A DNA stretch of 64,000 nt from Uranotaenia lowii (Eukaryota > Arthropoda > Insecta > Diptera > Culicidae), in NCBI RefSeq assembly GCF_029784155.1, contig NC_073691.1, forward strand, positions 128,588,714-128,652,713, read 5' to 3'. Every line of letters starts with the position of its first letter. Position 1 is the stretch's first letter. The position numbers and the translations under genes are program-made. This document shows, piece by piece, positions 1 through 11,870 of this stretch. The notes below the pieces were generated by a model. That model ran no database searches and was not told the DNA's origin. It worked only from the letters and a program-made list of their open reading frames with translations.

Positions 1-3000
1 TAGTATGTATTTGTTGTTATATGAGATAAGCAGTGTTCATCGAGCGAGCAAAAAAAAAAAATATTCAACCGTAGCACAAGCGAAACAGATCCAAACATAA
101 ATGGCAGAAAAAAGTCTAACAACGATCTTTTCAACTCAAAAACCAGATGACAAATGCTTGGTGGTGTCGGAAAGTAAAAACACTGGCATTCGAGGTTCCT
201 CGAGATGGTGAACATGGACAAACATACATATTGAAAGGAAAAAAAGAACGCGAATAAAGACAAAACAAGAACCGCACACGCATGCGGAATTGCAAAATAA
301 GCAGAGTGCGCGGAGGAATTGTTAAGCTGAACGTGTCTATTAACTAGCAATTGTTGGCTGGCTTGCAGCTAACATTGGTTGTTGTTGTGTTCTTGATGTT
401 GACAAGGCAATAGGGCAAGAAATAACCAAATAAGACCGACTCCAGGAATGTGTAAAGATGATTTAGAAAAGTTGAACCTAGATTTTATATTGCAGTTGTT
501 CAAATATTTATAGCACTGCTGCCATGAGAAACTGGGTCAAATGAAAACAAATTCTGGGACAATCTCCGGTATATCGTTGAATCCATTGACACGAATAATA
601 ATGTTTGTCGTCCCAGCACTGCTGAATAATGACCAAATGGAATCAAATGATTCTGAGGTCCTAATCCTAATATCTATCAAATAACACGTGTAAATTCCTC
701 GATTGAATCTTGCATTATTCATTTCGGTAAAGCTCCGCACTCATTAACTAACTTTTGCTGTCAATCTATCAACCTGTCAATTAGCGAAGCTCCAGATAAT
801 GAAGTTCTGTTCTTTTAATGTGTACCGCACCTCGTAGCCTAATACATTTCGATGGGCCTTTAGAATTCAGTTGTGAAAGTTAGCTACCTACATCTGAATC
901 AACACCAACCAATCACGGTAATTGATTCAAAACAAGATCGGTCCATCAACGAGAGAAGAAGATCATCGTCGTCATCAAATGCAAGGTTATGAATATGTTA
1001 TTGGGTCAACCAGCAGCATCAAACAACGCACATTGGGCTTATGCGAGCTCAAAAGTGAACAAAATATCCATAGTTGAAAAAGATGTCTTGAAAACGTGTT
1101 GTGAATTTATTGTAAAATTTTTTAGGCTGTACAGGCCAGTGAAAAAGACTATTTGCTCTAAATCTCTTCAACGTTTTCGACAAATCGGCTCAAAATGAGA
1201 CTGTAGTGTACACAAGTGTTTCGTTTCATCGACACAAAGAAATTTTAGCTCCTTTTCACGAATGTGCGACTTTTAGGCCCGGGGTTCTGGGCACAGCTTG
1301 AAAGTGCACTGGCTAGCAGGCTGGCTGGCAGGGAGTTGTTTAGTTCCCTCTGCTTCTGCTGTTGCTGCTACTGCTAGGTCATGTTTAATTTATTACAAAA
1401 TTAATCTCGGTCCCATGTACCTATGTATGACCAATTGGTCATCGTTATCGGACGCGTTTTACGACCAGCCGGAGAATTTCAACATTTACCAGATTTATAT
1501 ACCAAAGTGTCCCCGTTTAGCAGTTTTGATTATTTTTTGTGTTGGTATTCGAATCGCCTCATCGCCTTTTTTTTAGCTATGGTGCGTTCACTTATAGATG
1601 GTATGAGGATCGAACCCGATCGAGCTTAGAAAGGCAACCGAAAAAAAAACTAAAGCGCGGCGCGACCACCGACTAAAGGCTGCTGCTGCTGTTGATGAGA
1701 TTACGGAACAGAGAGTCTTTGGCGCGGTTGACTTTTGGAAGAAGATACCGTGTGTTATGTGCTGAGGGATGCGCCGCACAACACTGGTTTTCGATTTGGT
1801 CATCGAAGCTCATTTGAATATTCAAATAACGCGCATTATTATTATTGGTGGTGTGCGTGAGCGTTTAGTTATTTTTTGTGGAAAAGGAATTTCAATCTGT
1901 CCAGTAGGCTGAGCTTTTTCCGGGGGTGGCACAGAAATGTTTCTGCTGAGGCAGCAGCAAAATTTGACAAAACACTAAACTCAGCACATACGATCGTAAA
2001 TATCAGCAGCTATATAGCTTAGGTCAAAAGGCACTAGGCGGAGATAGAGAGAAATAGCAAAAGAGGCGTTTTAGGAGGGTTATGGAAAATCGCAGCTAAT
2101 GGTAATTAATGGAACCAGTTTTCTGAGAGCCAAGAACGGGAACGATAGATGGTGCCAAGCATTAAGCGATTTCGGAAACATGGACGAGTGATGGCGAAAT
2201 CGGAACAATTGAGCATTCTTCATAGTCCAATAAGTGGCCAGTGCTGGTTATGATTTGAAATTTCTAAATTGCATTCAAGAGCGAACCGGAAGTCATTATC
2301 GCGTTCAAAGCGAGGAAAATAATCTATCTAAAACGCTGTTCTGCTCCCGATAGCAGCGCGATTAGCTACTGTAATTATTGGATGATTTTTTTTCAGTTCA
2401 TCTGTCAATGGGGTCGCCACGGACTGCCAGTTTTGTGATAAACAAGTGTCTCATCTAGTAACATGTGTGTGAACACAAATGTTGAAAAATGACGACTGGA
2501 GTAGTGCTCTGCGTTGTGAACACAAATCGTTGCTAAATCGTTACCGTTCATCAACTTCAAATCTGTCGCATATCCTTGCTTGTTTCACTTTTATTAACGA
2601 GGTAGCATTGGTCGAATAGCTGTGCCCTTATCCGGAATGACGTAATTGTAACATTATGCGACTCACATCTGAGAAAGAGTTCCAGCAGCTGAGAATCCAT
2701 TCCCTCGTTTCGTTTTGGAAAAGCGGGCGGTTTCCAGCTTAGAGTGACAACGTGTCAAAAGCACAATTGCCGGAGCGCCTAATGTAAACAATACGAAACG
2801 TCACGCAATATGATCGATCCGAATCTTTGAGTGTCCTGTTTCGAACAAGTCTGGGACCAGATCCTGCTAAAGGACACGATATCACACCTGAACTAACTCC
2901 GCCAATCGATTCACCTTTAAGCGGATGACGACGTGACTGATTCTGGATTTCCGAATCCCTAATGTCAATAGCAAACAATCGCGTCGCGCGCGCCCGTTTT

Positions 3001-4221
3001 TGTCTATTTCTATTCACGACCGATATTGGACTGAAACTGACACTCTCTTGAGTTGACTGCCAGCAAACCAGTCAACCAGCCAGCCAGCCAGTCAGAAAAG
3101 TCGCGAGCCAGCAAACCATATAGCTGCTAGTCAGCTTTAGTTTGTGTCCCATACTCGCACACATTTTTTTTCCGTTTCATATAGTCTACAACGTAGTCAT
3201 CGGCGCTATCGGCGTGTATGGAGCAACTGCTGGACTAAGCTGTCAAACTGGTGGTGGCGGCAGCAATCGGCAGCACTGCCGACTAGAAAGATTCTACATC
3301 GCTCGGCTCGATTTGAAGTAAATCTGACGCAGCAAAACAAGCCGAGGCTAGTACAAACTATGTGCGTCCATCAACTAAGCACCTTCCACCTACGTGACCC
3401 CCTCCTTCTTTCTGAAGGAATCGACTTACTAGTGTCATTTTATGACACTTTTCGAAAAGAATCTTGCAATAAATCGATAACCGATTGTTAGACTGCATCG
3501 TCATGCGACTTGCTAGGATTTATGCACGTGACTTTTCCTCAATGCAAATGTAAGTTGCCACTCAAAATGTGTGGTGGAAATTCTAAAAATTATCCCGGTA
3601 AAAAAAAATGCAAAACAGTAGGTAATCTGCGAGTGCTTATCAGGCGATGGCAATCTGAGCGCAAAAAGTGATTAGGGTTGTTTGTAGTTCATACTAAGCG
3701 CTAGTCTGGCAGTCGAAATGCTTTAAGTTTTTGCTCATTTATGTTCGCTGCTAACCGCCCAATTAAGGGACTACAGCTGCTGCTGCTGGTTCATATTTAT
3801 GCTTGAACGAGTCGAATATTTGCACTTGTACCAGCAGCAGTGTGAAACCCCAGTCGATTAGGAAGATAATGTGCACACTTTTTAGTATTTCCGCCCCCGC
3901 TCAGTGACGTGAGACACTGCTGTTGTTCAGCGTGCAGACTTTTATGCGGGATAACTAACCAAATTCGAAACATGAGTGTCAATAACAGCTAAATAAACCA
4001 TAGCAACCCAATTTTGTTATGTATACCCGTAAGAAACGTATCCTAACGGATAACCGCATATGGACGACCATGTAAATGATTGATCAAGTAGGTGTCTGTC
4101 AATACTTTCCTAATTTGAAGTGTTCAAATACAATAAATTTTAAAAATAAATTTGATTCCAGAAAAATTCAAAGACCTTCTTGAAACAGCTTACAAGAGTT
4201 CTGATCAGCGGTGCACTATAC
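1..4221. other. Non-coding stretch, no recognised gene or transposon
   Basis: Mixed-composition DNA with short CTG/CAG runs (near 1680 and 3780) and a short array of CCAGCCAGT-type units at about 3060-3110. Open frames of 60-115 codons show no domain, no consistent splice pattern and no family resemblance. Confidence 0.4.
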
Positions 4222-4223
4222 TA

Positions 4224-5280
4224 CACAGAAAAAAAATCTGAATCCTTAACGGCACTGAAATTGAAAACCTTTATTATTACATGACATGGAACGCGATTTA
4301 TTGATGTAAATTTACAAAACAAAAACTGTTGAATCCTTAACAGCACTGAATTCTAATGACACAAATATTACTTGACACGGAACGCGATTATTTGATGTAA
4401 ATATACATCACATATGATGTAAATAAAAAGAAGCATCACATACGACGGAATTTTCAGTGCGAATTAAATATTACACGTCTTAATATTTTACATGTCTTTC
4501 AAATTTTACACGTCTGTTGAAGATTGCAGACGTGTAATATTCAACTCACACTGAAAATTCCATCATATGTGATGCTTCTTTTTCGTTACATCTTATATGA
4601 TGTAATTTTACAATTTTTTTTTGGTCACACGAATATCTCAACAACACTGAATTGGAAAATTCTCAAAATTACACGACATGAAATATTACAATACATTGAA
4701 CGTGATAATGTCATGTAAAATTATAAACTGTGAAGAACAAGACCAGACAAATGTGACAAAAACTGTTAAGTCAAGTCGTGCGCCAAAGTATTTTCTCGCG
4801 CGCGAGTAAGTTAATCGGTGTTGATGGTTCCCGGAGATATCCGAAAAGCAAGGATGCGGTTCTGGAAGCGGATCCACGGTGTTCAACATTGGATCCGATA
4901 CTTCGCGGAAAAAATAAAAGAAATATAATATAATGTGTGTTAAAAAATTTTTTGCCGCTTAATAAAATGAATCATATTAATTATAGATGAGTTTTATTTT
5001 TATTAAGAGACGTGAAAACTCCAGCATTGAATCATATTAACAGTAAATAAAACAAAACAAATTCCAATTGGAAAGTTTTTCTTTCAACATTCAGTGATTT
5101 TATAATTTACATCATTTTTGTTTTACACGTTGCTAAATTTTACATCATTTTTTATTTTACACGTTGCAAAATTTTACTGGCGTGTAATTTCCAACTAGCA
5201 CTGAATATTCCGTCATATATGATGCTTCTTTTTATTTACATCATATGTGATGTAATTTTACAGATTTTTTTGGTAGTGTG
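4224..5280. mobile_element. Foldback TIR element 1, with ATGATGTAAAT palindromes
   Basis: The element lies between TA at 4222-4223 and TA at 5281-5282. Ends read CACAGAAAAAAAATCTG on the left and, reversed, CACACTACCAAAAAAATCTG on the right. Near both ends, and again near 4550-4610, are copies of ACATCACATATGATGTAAAT followed by AAAAAGAAGCATCA. The left half holds a direct repeat of about 110 bp (units starting GAATCCTTAAC at about 4242 and 4332). The centre is more GC-rich and carries a protein-like frame, listed separately. A TA duplication and CAC ends suggest Tc1/mariner mobilisation; no transposase is present. Confidence 0.7.
4757..4933 (+). pseudogene. Protein-like frame inside foldback element 1
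   Basis: An open frame runs from just after a stop at 4754-4756 to a TAA at 4931-4933. Its last part reads LIGVDGSRRYPKSKDAVLE then ADPRCSTLDPILRGKN, a charged, ordinary protein composition unlike the AT-rich DNA around it. AATAAA lies at 4913-4918 and again near 4959, so it looks like a 3'-terminal exon. There is no ATG and no clear acceptor. I do not recognise the family. It could be a captured host exon or the last piece of the element's own gene. Confidence 0.35.
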
Positions 5281-5282
5281 TA

Positions 5283-8200
5283 GGTAAGAAACTTCTGAAT
5301 CCGACTTAAATTCAGATTTCAGATGCAGATTTCCAAAAACGGTAACAGAAGAGAACTGCAGAGGTAATTTAAATTTAATTAAAATTGCATGTTCCGAATT
5401 GTTGAAAACATGTTACTGTTGATTGAAATTTCTGGTGGGGCATCCACTGTTTTTCGAAAGGGGAAGGGTGTTGATTGTCTTATCACGCATGTTTTTTTTG
5501 TTAGCCTTCCTGTAAATGTGTGATTGAAGTCACACCGAAAAACCCCGCGGTTGTTCAGTGTTATCACCGCGCTTTTCTCTCGCTCGGTTCGGACGAGATT
5601 TGGAGTAAAAAGAAACGAAATTGGGAAATAACGATGGTCATGTGCCGAAAATAACCAAATCAAACTCGACATTAATGACTGGCTCTTATCATCAAGCAAG
5701 CGAGCTCAACCAAACGGTTGGGAAGGTCCGGTCCCAGTGACGTGCTTCCTAGGTGGGGATCTAGCGGGAAATGCCGCAATCTAGGACACGCACTGCGATG
5801 ACCTTTCACTATCCTTGCCAGCCCTGGCCTGATAAATCTGAAACCTCTGCCTGTGGACAAACTAGCTAGTGCTGAGGGATACCTGATTTTCGAATGGAGC
5901 TTGTTTTCCCTCTGGAAAAAGAGAGCGGAGGCGAAAGTAGCAGAGCGAGACCGGAGGAGAGCGCTAAGGAAAGAAAACCTGTCAAAAAACAGCTGATTTC
6001 TTCTGCAGTAGTCCTTAGCAGGGTTGCGGGCGTTGCTGAACTGGGGGACACGTGTAATTCTGCCAGCGCTGGAAGTGACGGCAGCAGCCTGGGCACGTGT
6101 TTCGAACAGTGAGTGGGCCACTGTACCACACCTCAACATTCCCGAAACGTGACAAACTGAGATCATTTTGATGAGTTCTTCGGTAGGAGTATTTGTGCAC
6201 CTGCGACACGTTGGCAGAGATACTTGCGTTCCGATAGCTGCTGCTGCGGACTTGTGGAAGGCGTAACAAAACACCCACATCGACAGTACCAATCTGAGTT
6301 AGTTTTGGCAGGATTCTGCGCTGAGTTCCTGACGAACGGCAAGGTCTTCTCTCTGTGAGTGCAGGTGGACAGATTTCAACCTTGCAGGAGAGTGAGCGAA
6401 CTCTGGAAATGTAATGACGTTTTCTGGTCTGTCCTTACTGCGCTCGGGAAAATAGAAGCAATGTGTGTGCCCAATAAATGCCGCAATCAATGAATTATAA
6501 AAACATGGTTTAGATTCACATTACGATAAGGCCCATATTTCTGGGGTCATTCGGCAAAAACAATCAAAGGTAAATTCGAGCTCTGATTACCCCTTATCAA
6601 GTTACTCGTACTTTCCGGGATAACGTCATTCCGAATTTCGGGGAACACAAACTGCACACGTAAACAGATTTCTGGCTCAACTAACGAGTCACCCCTCGCT
6701 CCGTGAATCTACACACTGCGACAAGCCTGATTGAATTTCATAATCCGGGAGTTACGCTTCTGTTCCTCTAGAAGTTGAGGGACGTTAATGACAAAATTTT
6801 GCAAGTGAGCTGATACGCATAGAGCAACACTTAATGACGGTTCAGTGAGGATGTAATTATGACTAGCTAATAACAAATAATACACACTAGAGAGCTAAAC
6901 ACAAAACACACACGGCCTGCACCGGGAAGAGCTTAGAGGTTCAACATACAATTCAAATGTTTCTTTGAGGATCACTATCTAACCGAACTCTACAGTCGGA
7001 TGAACTGATGTACTTTAGTTAGACTGGAACTGAATCCCGGACGTGAACACGACACGGGTAACGAACAACCCTAGCCACCGCAAATGCTCCAGTTCTTCCA
7101 TTCGGTTGGTTTGTCGGTCGGTGGGTGACATTGCGCTATTGTCCTCATGCTCTCGCACTCTCTTAGCGACTCTTTCGTAACAGAGGCACTCAATCTCTTC
7201 CCTAAAGGATCTCACCATCAGCTGCTGGAATGCAAACACCGCACTTGCACTAAAACTGAGATATTTACGGTGAGTGCCACCCCACTGATGAGTGACACTT
7301 GTTTATGTGTATCAGTGTACTGTCCTTGGTGCTTGCTCAGGTGGCTCTCACTGGGGTACAGATCGAGTTGTCATAACCTGGTCATTTTTCTTCTGTATTG
7401 TTACACAACACCTTTTCACCCTCTTCCAATCCAACCCATCTCTCGGCCAGTCAGCTCGTTCGTTGTCTCAAAAGCAGCAGTAGCAGAGTATTATTTTCCT
7501 CGCTCTATGCACGAAACCCAGGAATTCCAATACCTACAACCAGCTGGAGATGTTTGCCCCTTGCAAGTAAATCGCCAGTCGCGAAGAGGTAAACATTCCC
7601 GTCGTCGTCTCCATTAACCCGAATCTACAAAAGCACTGCAGTGAGCGCGGAGGATGGGCGGCGACGACGGAGGAGGCCGGGCAGCAGTTTTCGGTGTCCA
7701 CCATAGAGAAAAAACGAACGAGTGAGCGATCGAGCAAAAGATACTCATTTGCATACTCATTCCAAACAGTGTTAATAAAAATAAATATCAAAACTTTTTT
7801 GGAACCTTTCCTGGTCGTGGTTGTCCGTCTTTAGGCGCATAAGCAGAGATACTTCTTCGTTCTCAAGGACTACCACCCGCGATTTTCGACACGCCAAAGA
7901 ACAAGTTTTTCGAATTTAGACCCCCTCTAGCCCCTGCTTACTCTTTTCTACCAACCTACTTCTCAACACTCGCTAATCGCTATGCAAAGCTCTCTTGGTG
8001 GGCTTAAATTTTGCAGCACGGCTTACGCAGAAACTTATTCGTCTTGGCGTCGCACCCAGGTGGACGTGAAGACAATTTCGTTGAGAGATTCTGATGGTCA
8101 TTACCCAATCTAGTCTTTCTTGTCCTCTGCTAGCTGCTGGGTAGTTTTGCTAATTAGAAACGACGCTACTTTACAGAGCCCAAAGGGTTTTTGTTCCCAT

Positions 8201-8740
8201 CTTCGACAGAGTCTTTCTGAAGCGCCTCCAAGGCATCGCGAGCTGCCACGTCGCTCATATCTGCTGAGTGTTAAGCGCGTAATACAGATCGCTGTAGGGT
8301 TTTTGCTTACACTGTCTGTATGACTGTGTGACGTCACTGGTAATCACATATTGTTGTCGCTCAAACTTCCATTTGTTTTGAGTAGATTGACAACATGACA
8401 TTTTTCCCCTTGAACTTCTCAAAGTACTTCTTCTTTTATTTATTTTGTCTCATTCGTGAAACACTTATTTCAAATATGAAAGTTTATTGTTATAGAAAAT
8501 TAAACAATAAACACGGCGTTAAGACTTTGTTATAAATAGAATGCTGAGGTCTATAAGATCGGTTTGTTATTTTGATTTCATTATGGGTGCATTAATGGCT
8601 AGAAGAACAGATGTTTTAGCTTTTAGCCTATAAGAATCTCAATTCTGAAATTGGAATCTGAATTCGTCAATTTAATTCTGTTGAAGTAAGAGTCATAGTA
8701 ATCAGTTAATTAGATATTTCTAGTATGTTCAACATAACAA
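5283..8740. other. Non-coding stretch, no recognised gene or transposon
   Basis: Moderate GC, no inverted repeats noticed. A minus-strand frame of 206 codons at 5672-6292 is the longest non-repeat frame in the window, but it overlaps three other long frames on both strands and has no domain, so I do not call it a gene. Confidence 0.4.
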
Positions 8741-9063
8741 CGACTTGGAACTGCCTTATCGACTAGCTCCTATAATGGTCCAGTTACAGAGACTATATGA
8801 CCAACGTTTCCGTTTGTACTCCGCGTAATTTACAATCTTTTATAGGTACTCCGTGAATATATCTTTCACTTATACTCAGTTGCGTTTACAGTTCTATTTT
8901 TGTTTCTTCGTGTGTTAACGTTTTCATTGTGTGAGTGTTTCATTTTAACTTACAAACGTGGATTTACAATTTTTTCTTAACCTAGTTGGAGGCGGCGGGA
9001 TTCGATTCCCGATCGTCTGATCACAAACCAGACATGCTAGCCATTAGGCTAAACGACCGCCCC
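8741..9063 (-). repeat. SINE A, tRNA-derived, copy 1
   Basis: Read on the minus strand, the head is a near-complete tRNA-like fold: acceptor arm GGGGCGG pairing with CCGCCTC, an A box (TTTAGCCTAATGG), an anticodon arm with 5-bp stem and loop TTTGTGA, and a B box (AATCGAATCCC). A roughly 240-bp body follows with ACTCCGCG..GTACAAACGG and TATATGACC-type sequence, ending near CGACTTGGAACTGCC. The same body recurs at 33549-33785 and 47740-48063, which shows it is a dispersed SINE, not a single tRNA gene. Confidence 0.75.
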
Positions 9064-9179
9064 ATACGGTAAACAGGGTCTTGCCTATAAATAACAAATA
9101 ACAAAGTAACAAACAAACAACAACAATTTATTAGTTAGTTCATAAAAAATCCGCTATCCTGAAAACATCAAAACATTTT

Positions 9180-9300
9180 AAATTTTTAGTCTGAATTTGA
9201 TTTCTGAATTGCGAGATCTGGATACGGAAACCAAATTCGGAATTTTAATTTTGAGTTTGTGTTGGGAATTTTAATTCTGAATCTACTTTTGTAATCTGAT
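9180..9300. repeat. Degenerate GAATTCTGAATC-type simple repeat
   Basis: Loosely repeated units of GAATTT/CTGAATT/TAATTCTG flank the MITE at 9310-9602 (again at about 9606-9740). The composition matches the longer array at 16440-16912. Confidence 0.4.
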
Positions 9301-9309
9301 CTATATTAA

Positions 9310-9602
9310 ATTCACTGGTGTTGGAAAAAGTGGTAGAAATTTTGACATTTTGAAAATTTTACCATGCAAAAATGTTTTCAAGATCCTTAGGCGTTGTATT
9401 TTTTTTAAGCAATGTTTCTATTTCAGCCGTATGTAATAGAAATATTGCTATTTTGGCATCACAGCAAGCAAAACTACAACACGTGTTGTTAAAAAACTTA
9501 AATATTACAGATCTTGAAAATGTTTTTTCATGGCAAAATTTTCAAAATGTGCCAAAAGTGACAAAATTTCTACCACTTTTCCCAACACCAGTGAACTTGC
9601 TC
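9310..9602. mobile_element. Harbinger-like MITE, family H copy 1
   Basis: The element has terminal inverted repeats TTCACTGGTGTTGG at the left and CCAACACCAGTGAACTTGCTC at the right, continuing inward as AGTGGTAGAAATTTTG and AAAATTTTACCATG. The left end has lost its outer GAGCAAG. Three further copies lie at 27449-27720, 50301-50602 and from 63749. Confidence 0.75.
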
Positions 9603-11679
9603 TAAGAGTCTGGATTTTGCATTTTAACCCTCATTTTGTATTTTGAATCTGAATTCCGATGTTTTCACCTTTTAAGTTCCATTATTACTGAGTAAAGATT
9701 TGAAATAGAATCAGTTTTGAATGCAGGTACTTCAAATGCCTAATTCTGAAATTTGCGAATGGCTTTTCAATTTTGTAAATTGTAATTTATGAACTTTAAT
9801 GTGGCCTGTCGGTTGCAATGAACACAGGTTGAGCCATTTTTTTTCGAAATTTTGTCTCAAATAACAGCCGGTCTTTGGGTTCTTAAATAAGGTTTCGAAG
9901 TTTTACAGTAATGGCAGGTTTGTCTGCCAGAGGAATAATTATCGTGTAAATAATAAGCCATCCTACAATAGACAAATTAAATCAGCACCGAAAGGATGCG
10001 ACAGTAAAACCAGACCTCGAAACAACAACAAACAAAGAAAGGTGCGGAATCATTGCTTTATGGTTGTTGGCGATTCTAGCTGCTGGCTGGTGTTACCTAA
10101 CGATTTGGCACTGGCGAATGGCCAAGTTCTTCCGGTTAGCCCAAAAGGGGTTTCCTGACTTTCTCAGCTTTGGAAAGGCTTTTCCGAAGGGTTTTTTTTT
10201 GCGTTTTGTATCACTCTCTTGCTACTTTCTTGTTTGATGCATTGAAAACACAAAGAATGATTGGCGCAGTCGAAGGATTTAGTTGCGTCACACTGCCGGT
10301 GCCGGCCAGCAAAAGGGAAGGAGGCACCAGAAGACATTACAATATACAGGGCCAAAGACTTTGTCACGTTGACAGGCGCCGCCCGTCGTCTTAGGGATTT
10401 ATTTTATGACTTAGGGTCGATTGGCCGGCTGTTTGGCTTGTTGGTGATAATCAGAAAAGGTGATTAGTTTTAGAGCCAGTCAAATTTTCGAAAAATTGTC
10501 ACCAAATTTTTACTGTGTCATTAACGAATTTTCGTCTAAAAAATTGTCAACATCGCTGAAGTCGGATGGAATCGGTGGAACTTTGCAACACCTCATCGAG
10601 CACATCAACCTTTCGGAACAAACGGACTTACGTCATCGAATCTGTAACCGTGCGGCGTGTCGTCGCCGAAGTTTCTAGCCATCAGACTTCTTGTTGGGAG
10701 TTGAAGATGGCGAAAAGAAGAACTCGCGAGAAGCGACAAATTCTGCTTTGAAATTGACAACTGGAAAAAAAAAACAAACCAAACGTGGGTCGTCGAAAGA
10801 CAAGCCCATACACCAACTAAAAGTAGGGGGTGACTGCTCCAAACAAAAAAGGGAAGTTCTGCTCTCGCTTTCATTCGATTGAAACTCGCGAACTACACTT
10901 GGGCTCGGGGGCTGACTTCCCCAAACACGGCCTGCTTTTCCAATTTGCAAAACTGGAACGCGAGCAAGCGAGGGTTTTTACAACCCCCTAAACGCCAAAC
11001 GCCACCAACGAACGTCGTCGTCAGTCGAGCGTCGCGTATCTTTTAGTTTGGTAGCTACCTGGGACGGTATTTGTGCTGCGGGGGTTCAAGGTATGGCCTG
11101 GTTATCGTCATTCTTTTCAGTTTCAAAACTAATGTAGTCGCTAAACAACTATAATGGCTGCCTACACCCGCTTGAGTTTTGTTTTTCCCACTGTTGCTGC
11201 TGGTTCTGGTGGTGGTAAATTTGCAAGGAGCTCTGAGCCGAGAACACTCGATACTTACGGGGTACGGGGGAGATTTGGCCTTCGATGAGCTGTACCTGCC
11301 TCAGAAAGAGGTGACGGGGGCGGCTGAGCAAAATGACGTGTGCTCCCTTATAAGGAACATCGCATTGACATTGAGGTAGATCGGTTATCGGCGGCTTTTT
11401 TTTTTTTTTGAAATTTCCATATTCGACTTCGACTTCAATTGGGTCGTTTTGCTGCCGTTGTAGGTACACGTGACTCGGATGGATCAATTTGTTCTACTGT
11501 TGTTTCTCCTTTAACATCTGATACGAAGGCCAAGGAATGCAGCAGGGCTTCAATTTTTTTATTTTGATTTTGAGTTCTTTTTCACAGTATTCAGGTAAAG
11601 AACCTGATAGAATTTGGGAAAAACTTATTTCTTATAATCAAATCATTTTTATGCAACCCTCATGCAACAAATATTTTTG
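9603..11679. other. Non-coding stretch, no recognised gene
   Basis: AT-rich to about 10000, then moderate GC (about 10100-11500). Overlapping frames of 60-112 codons on both strands have no domains. A poly-A/poly-T tract at 11400-11409 is the only simple repeat. Confidence 0.4.
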
Positions 11680-11870
11680 GTTTTGTTTCGATTATACCTA
11701 GTCGTTTTAATATTTTTATGTCATTCGCAACTTGTATCAACGATGCAGTTGGCGGATAGTCAATAAAAAACTTATCCGGTACAACTGTGATCGATGTTTA
11801 CCCTTGGGCTTGAACTCACGGATATCGGCTCAGGAAGCTGAATTGCCAACTGAGCTATAAGACAAGCCCA
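11680..11870 (-). repeat. SINE B, tRNA-derived, copy 1
   Basis: Read on the minus strand the head holds an A box (TAGCTCAGTTGG) and a B box (GAGTTCAAGCC), preceded by TGGGCTTGTC. The body continues with TTGTACCGGATAAG and ACTGCATCGTTGATAC. A second copy at 62896-63090 has the same orientation and about 90% of the same bases by eye. Confidence 0.75.

Noticed and set aside
3060..3110. Possible CRISPR-like or satellite array of CCAGCCAGT units
   Set aside because: Very short, imperfect tandem repeat without spacers, in eukaryotic DNA.
5672..6292. 206-codon minus-strand frame
   Set aside because: No domain or family resemblance; overlapped by other long frames on both strands, as expected by chance in a less AT-rich patch.
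7147..7617. 156-codon plus-strand frame
   Set aside because: Low-complexity, no motif, with two overlapping frames in the same strand.
9000..9063. Possible genuine tRNA gene
   Set aside because: The attached body is shared with 47740-48063 and 33549-33785, so it is a SINE head.
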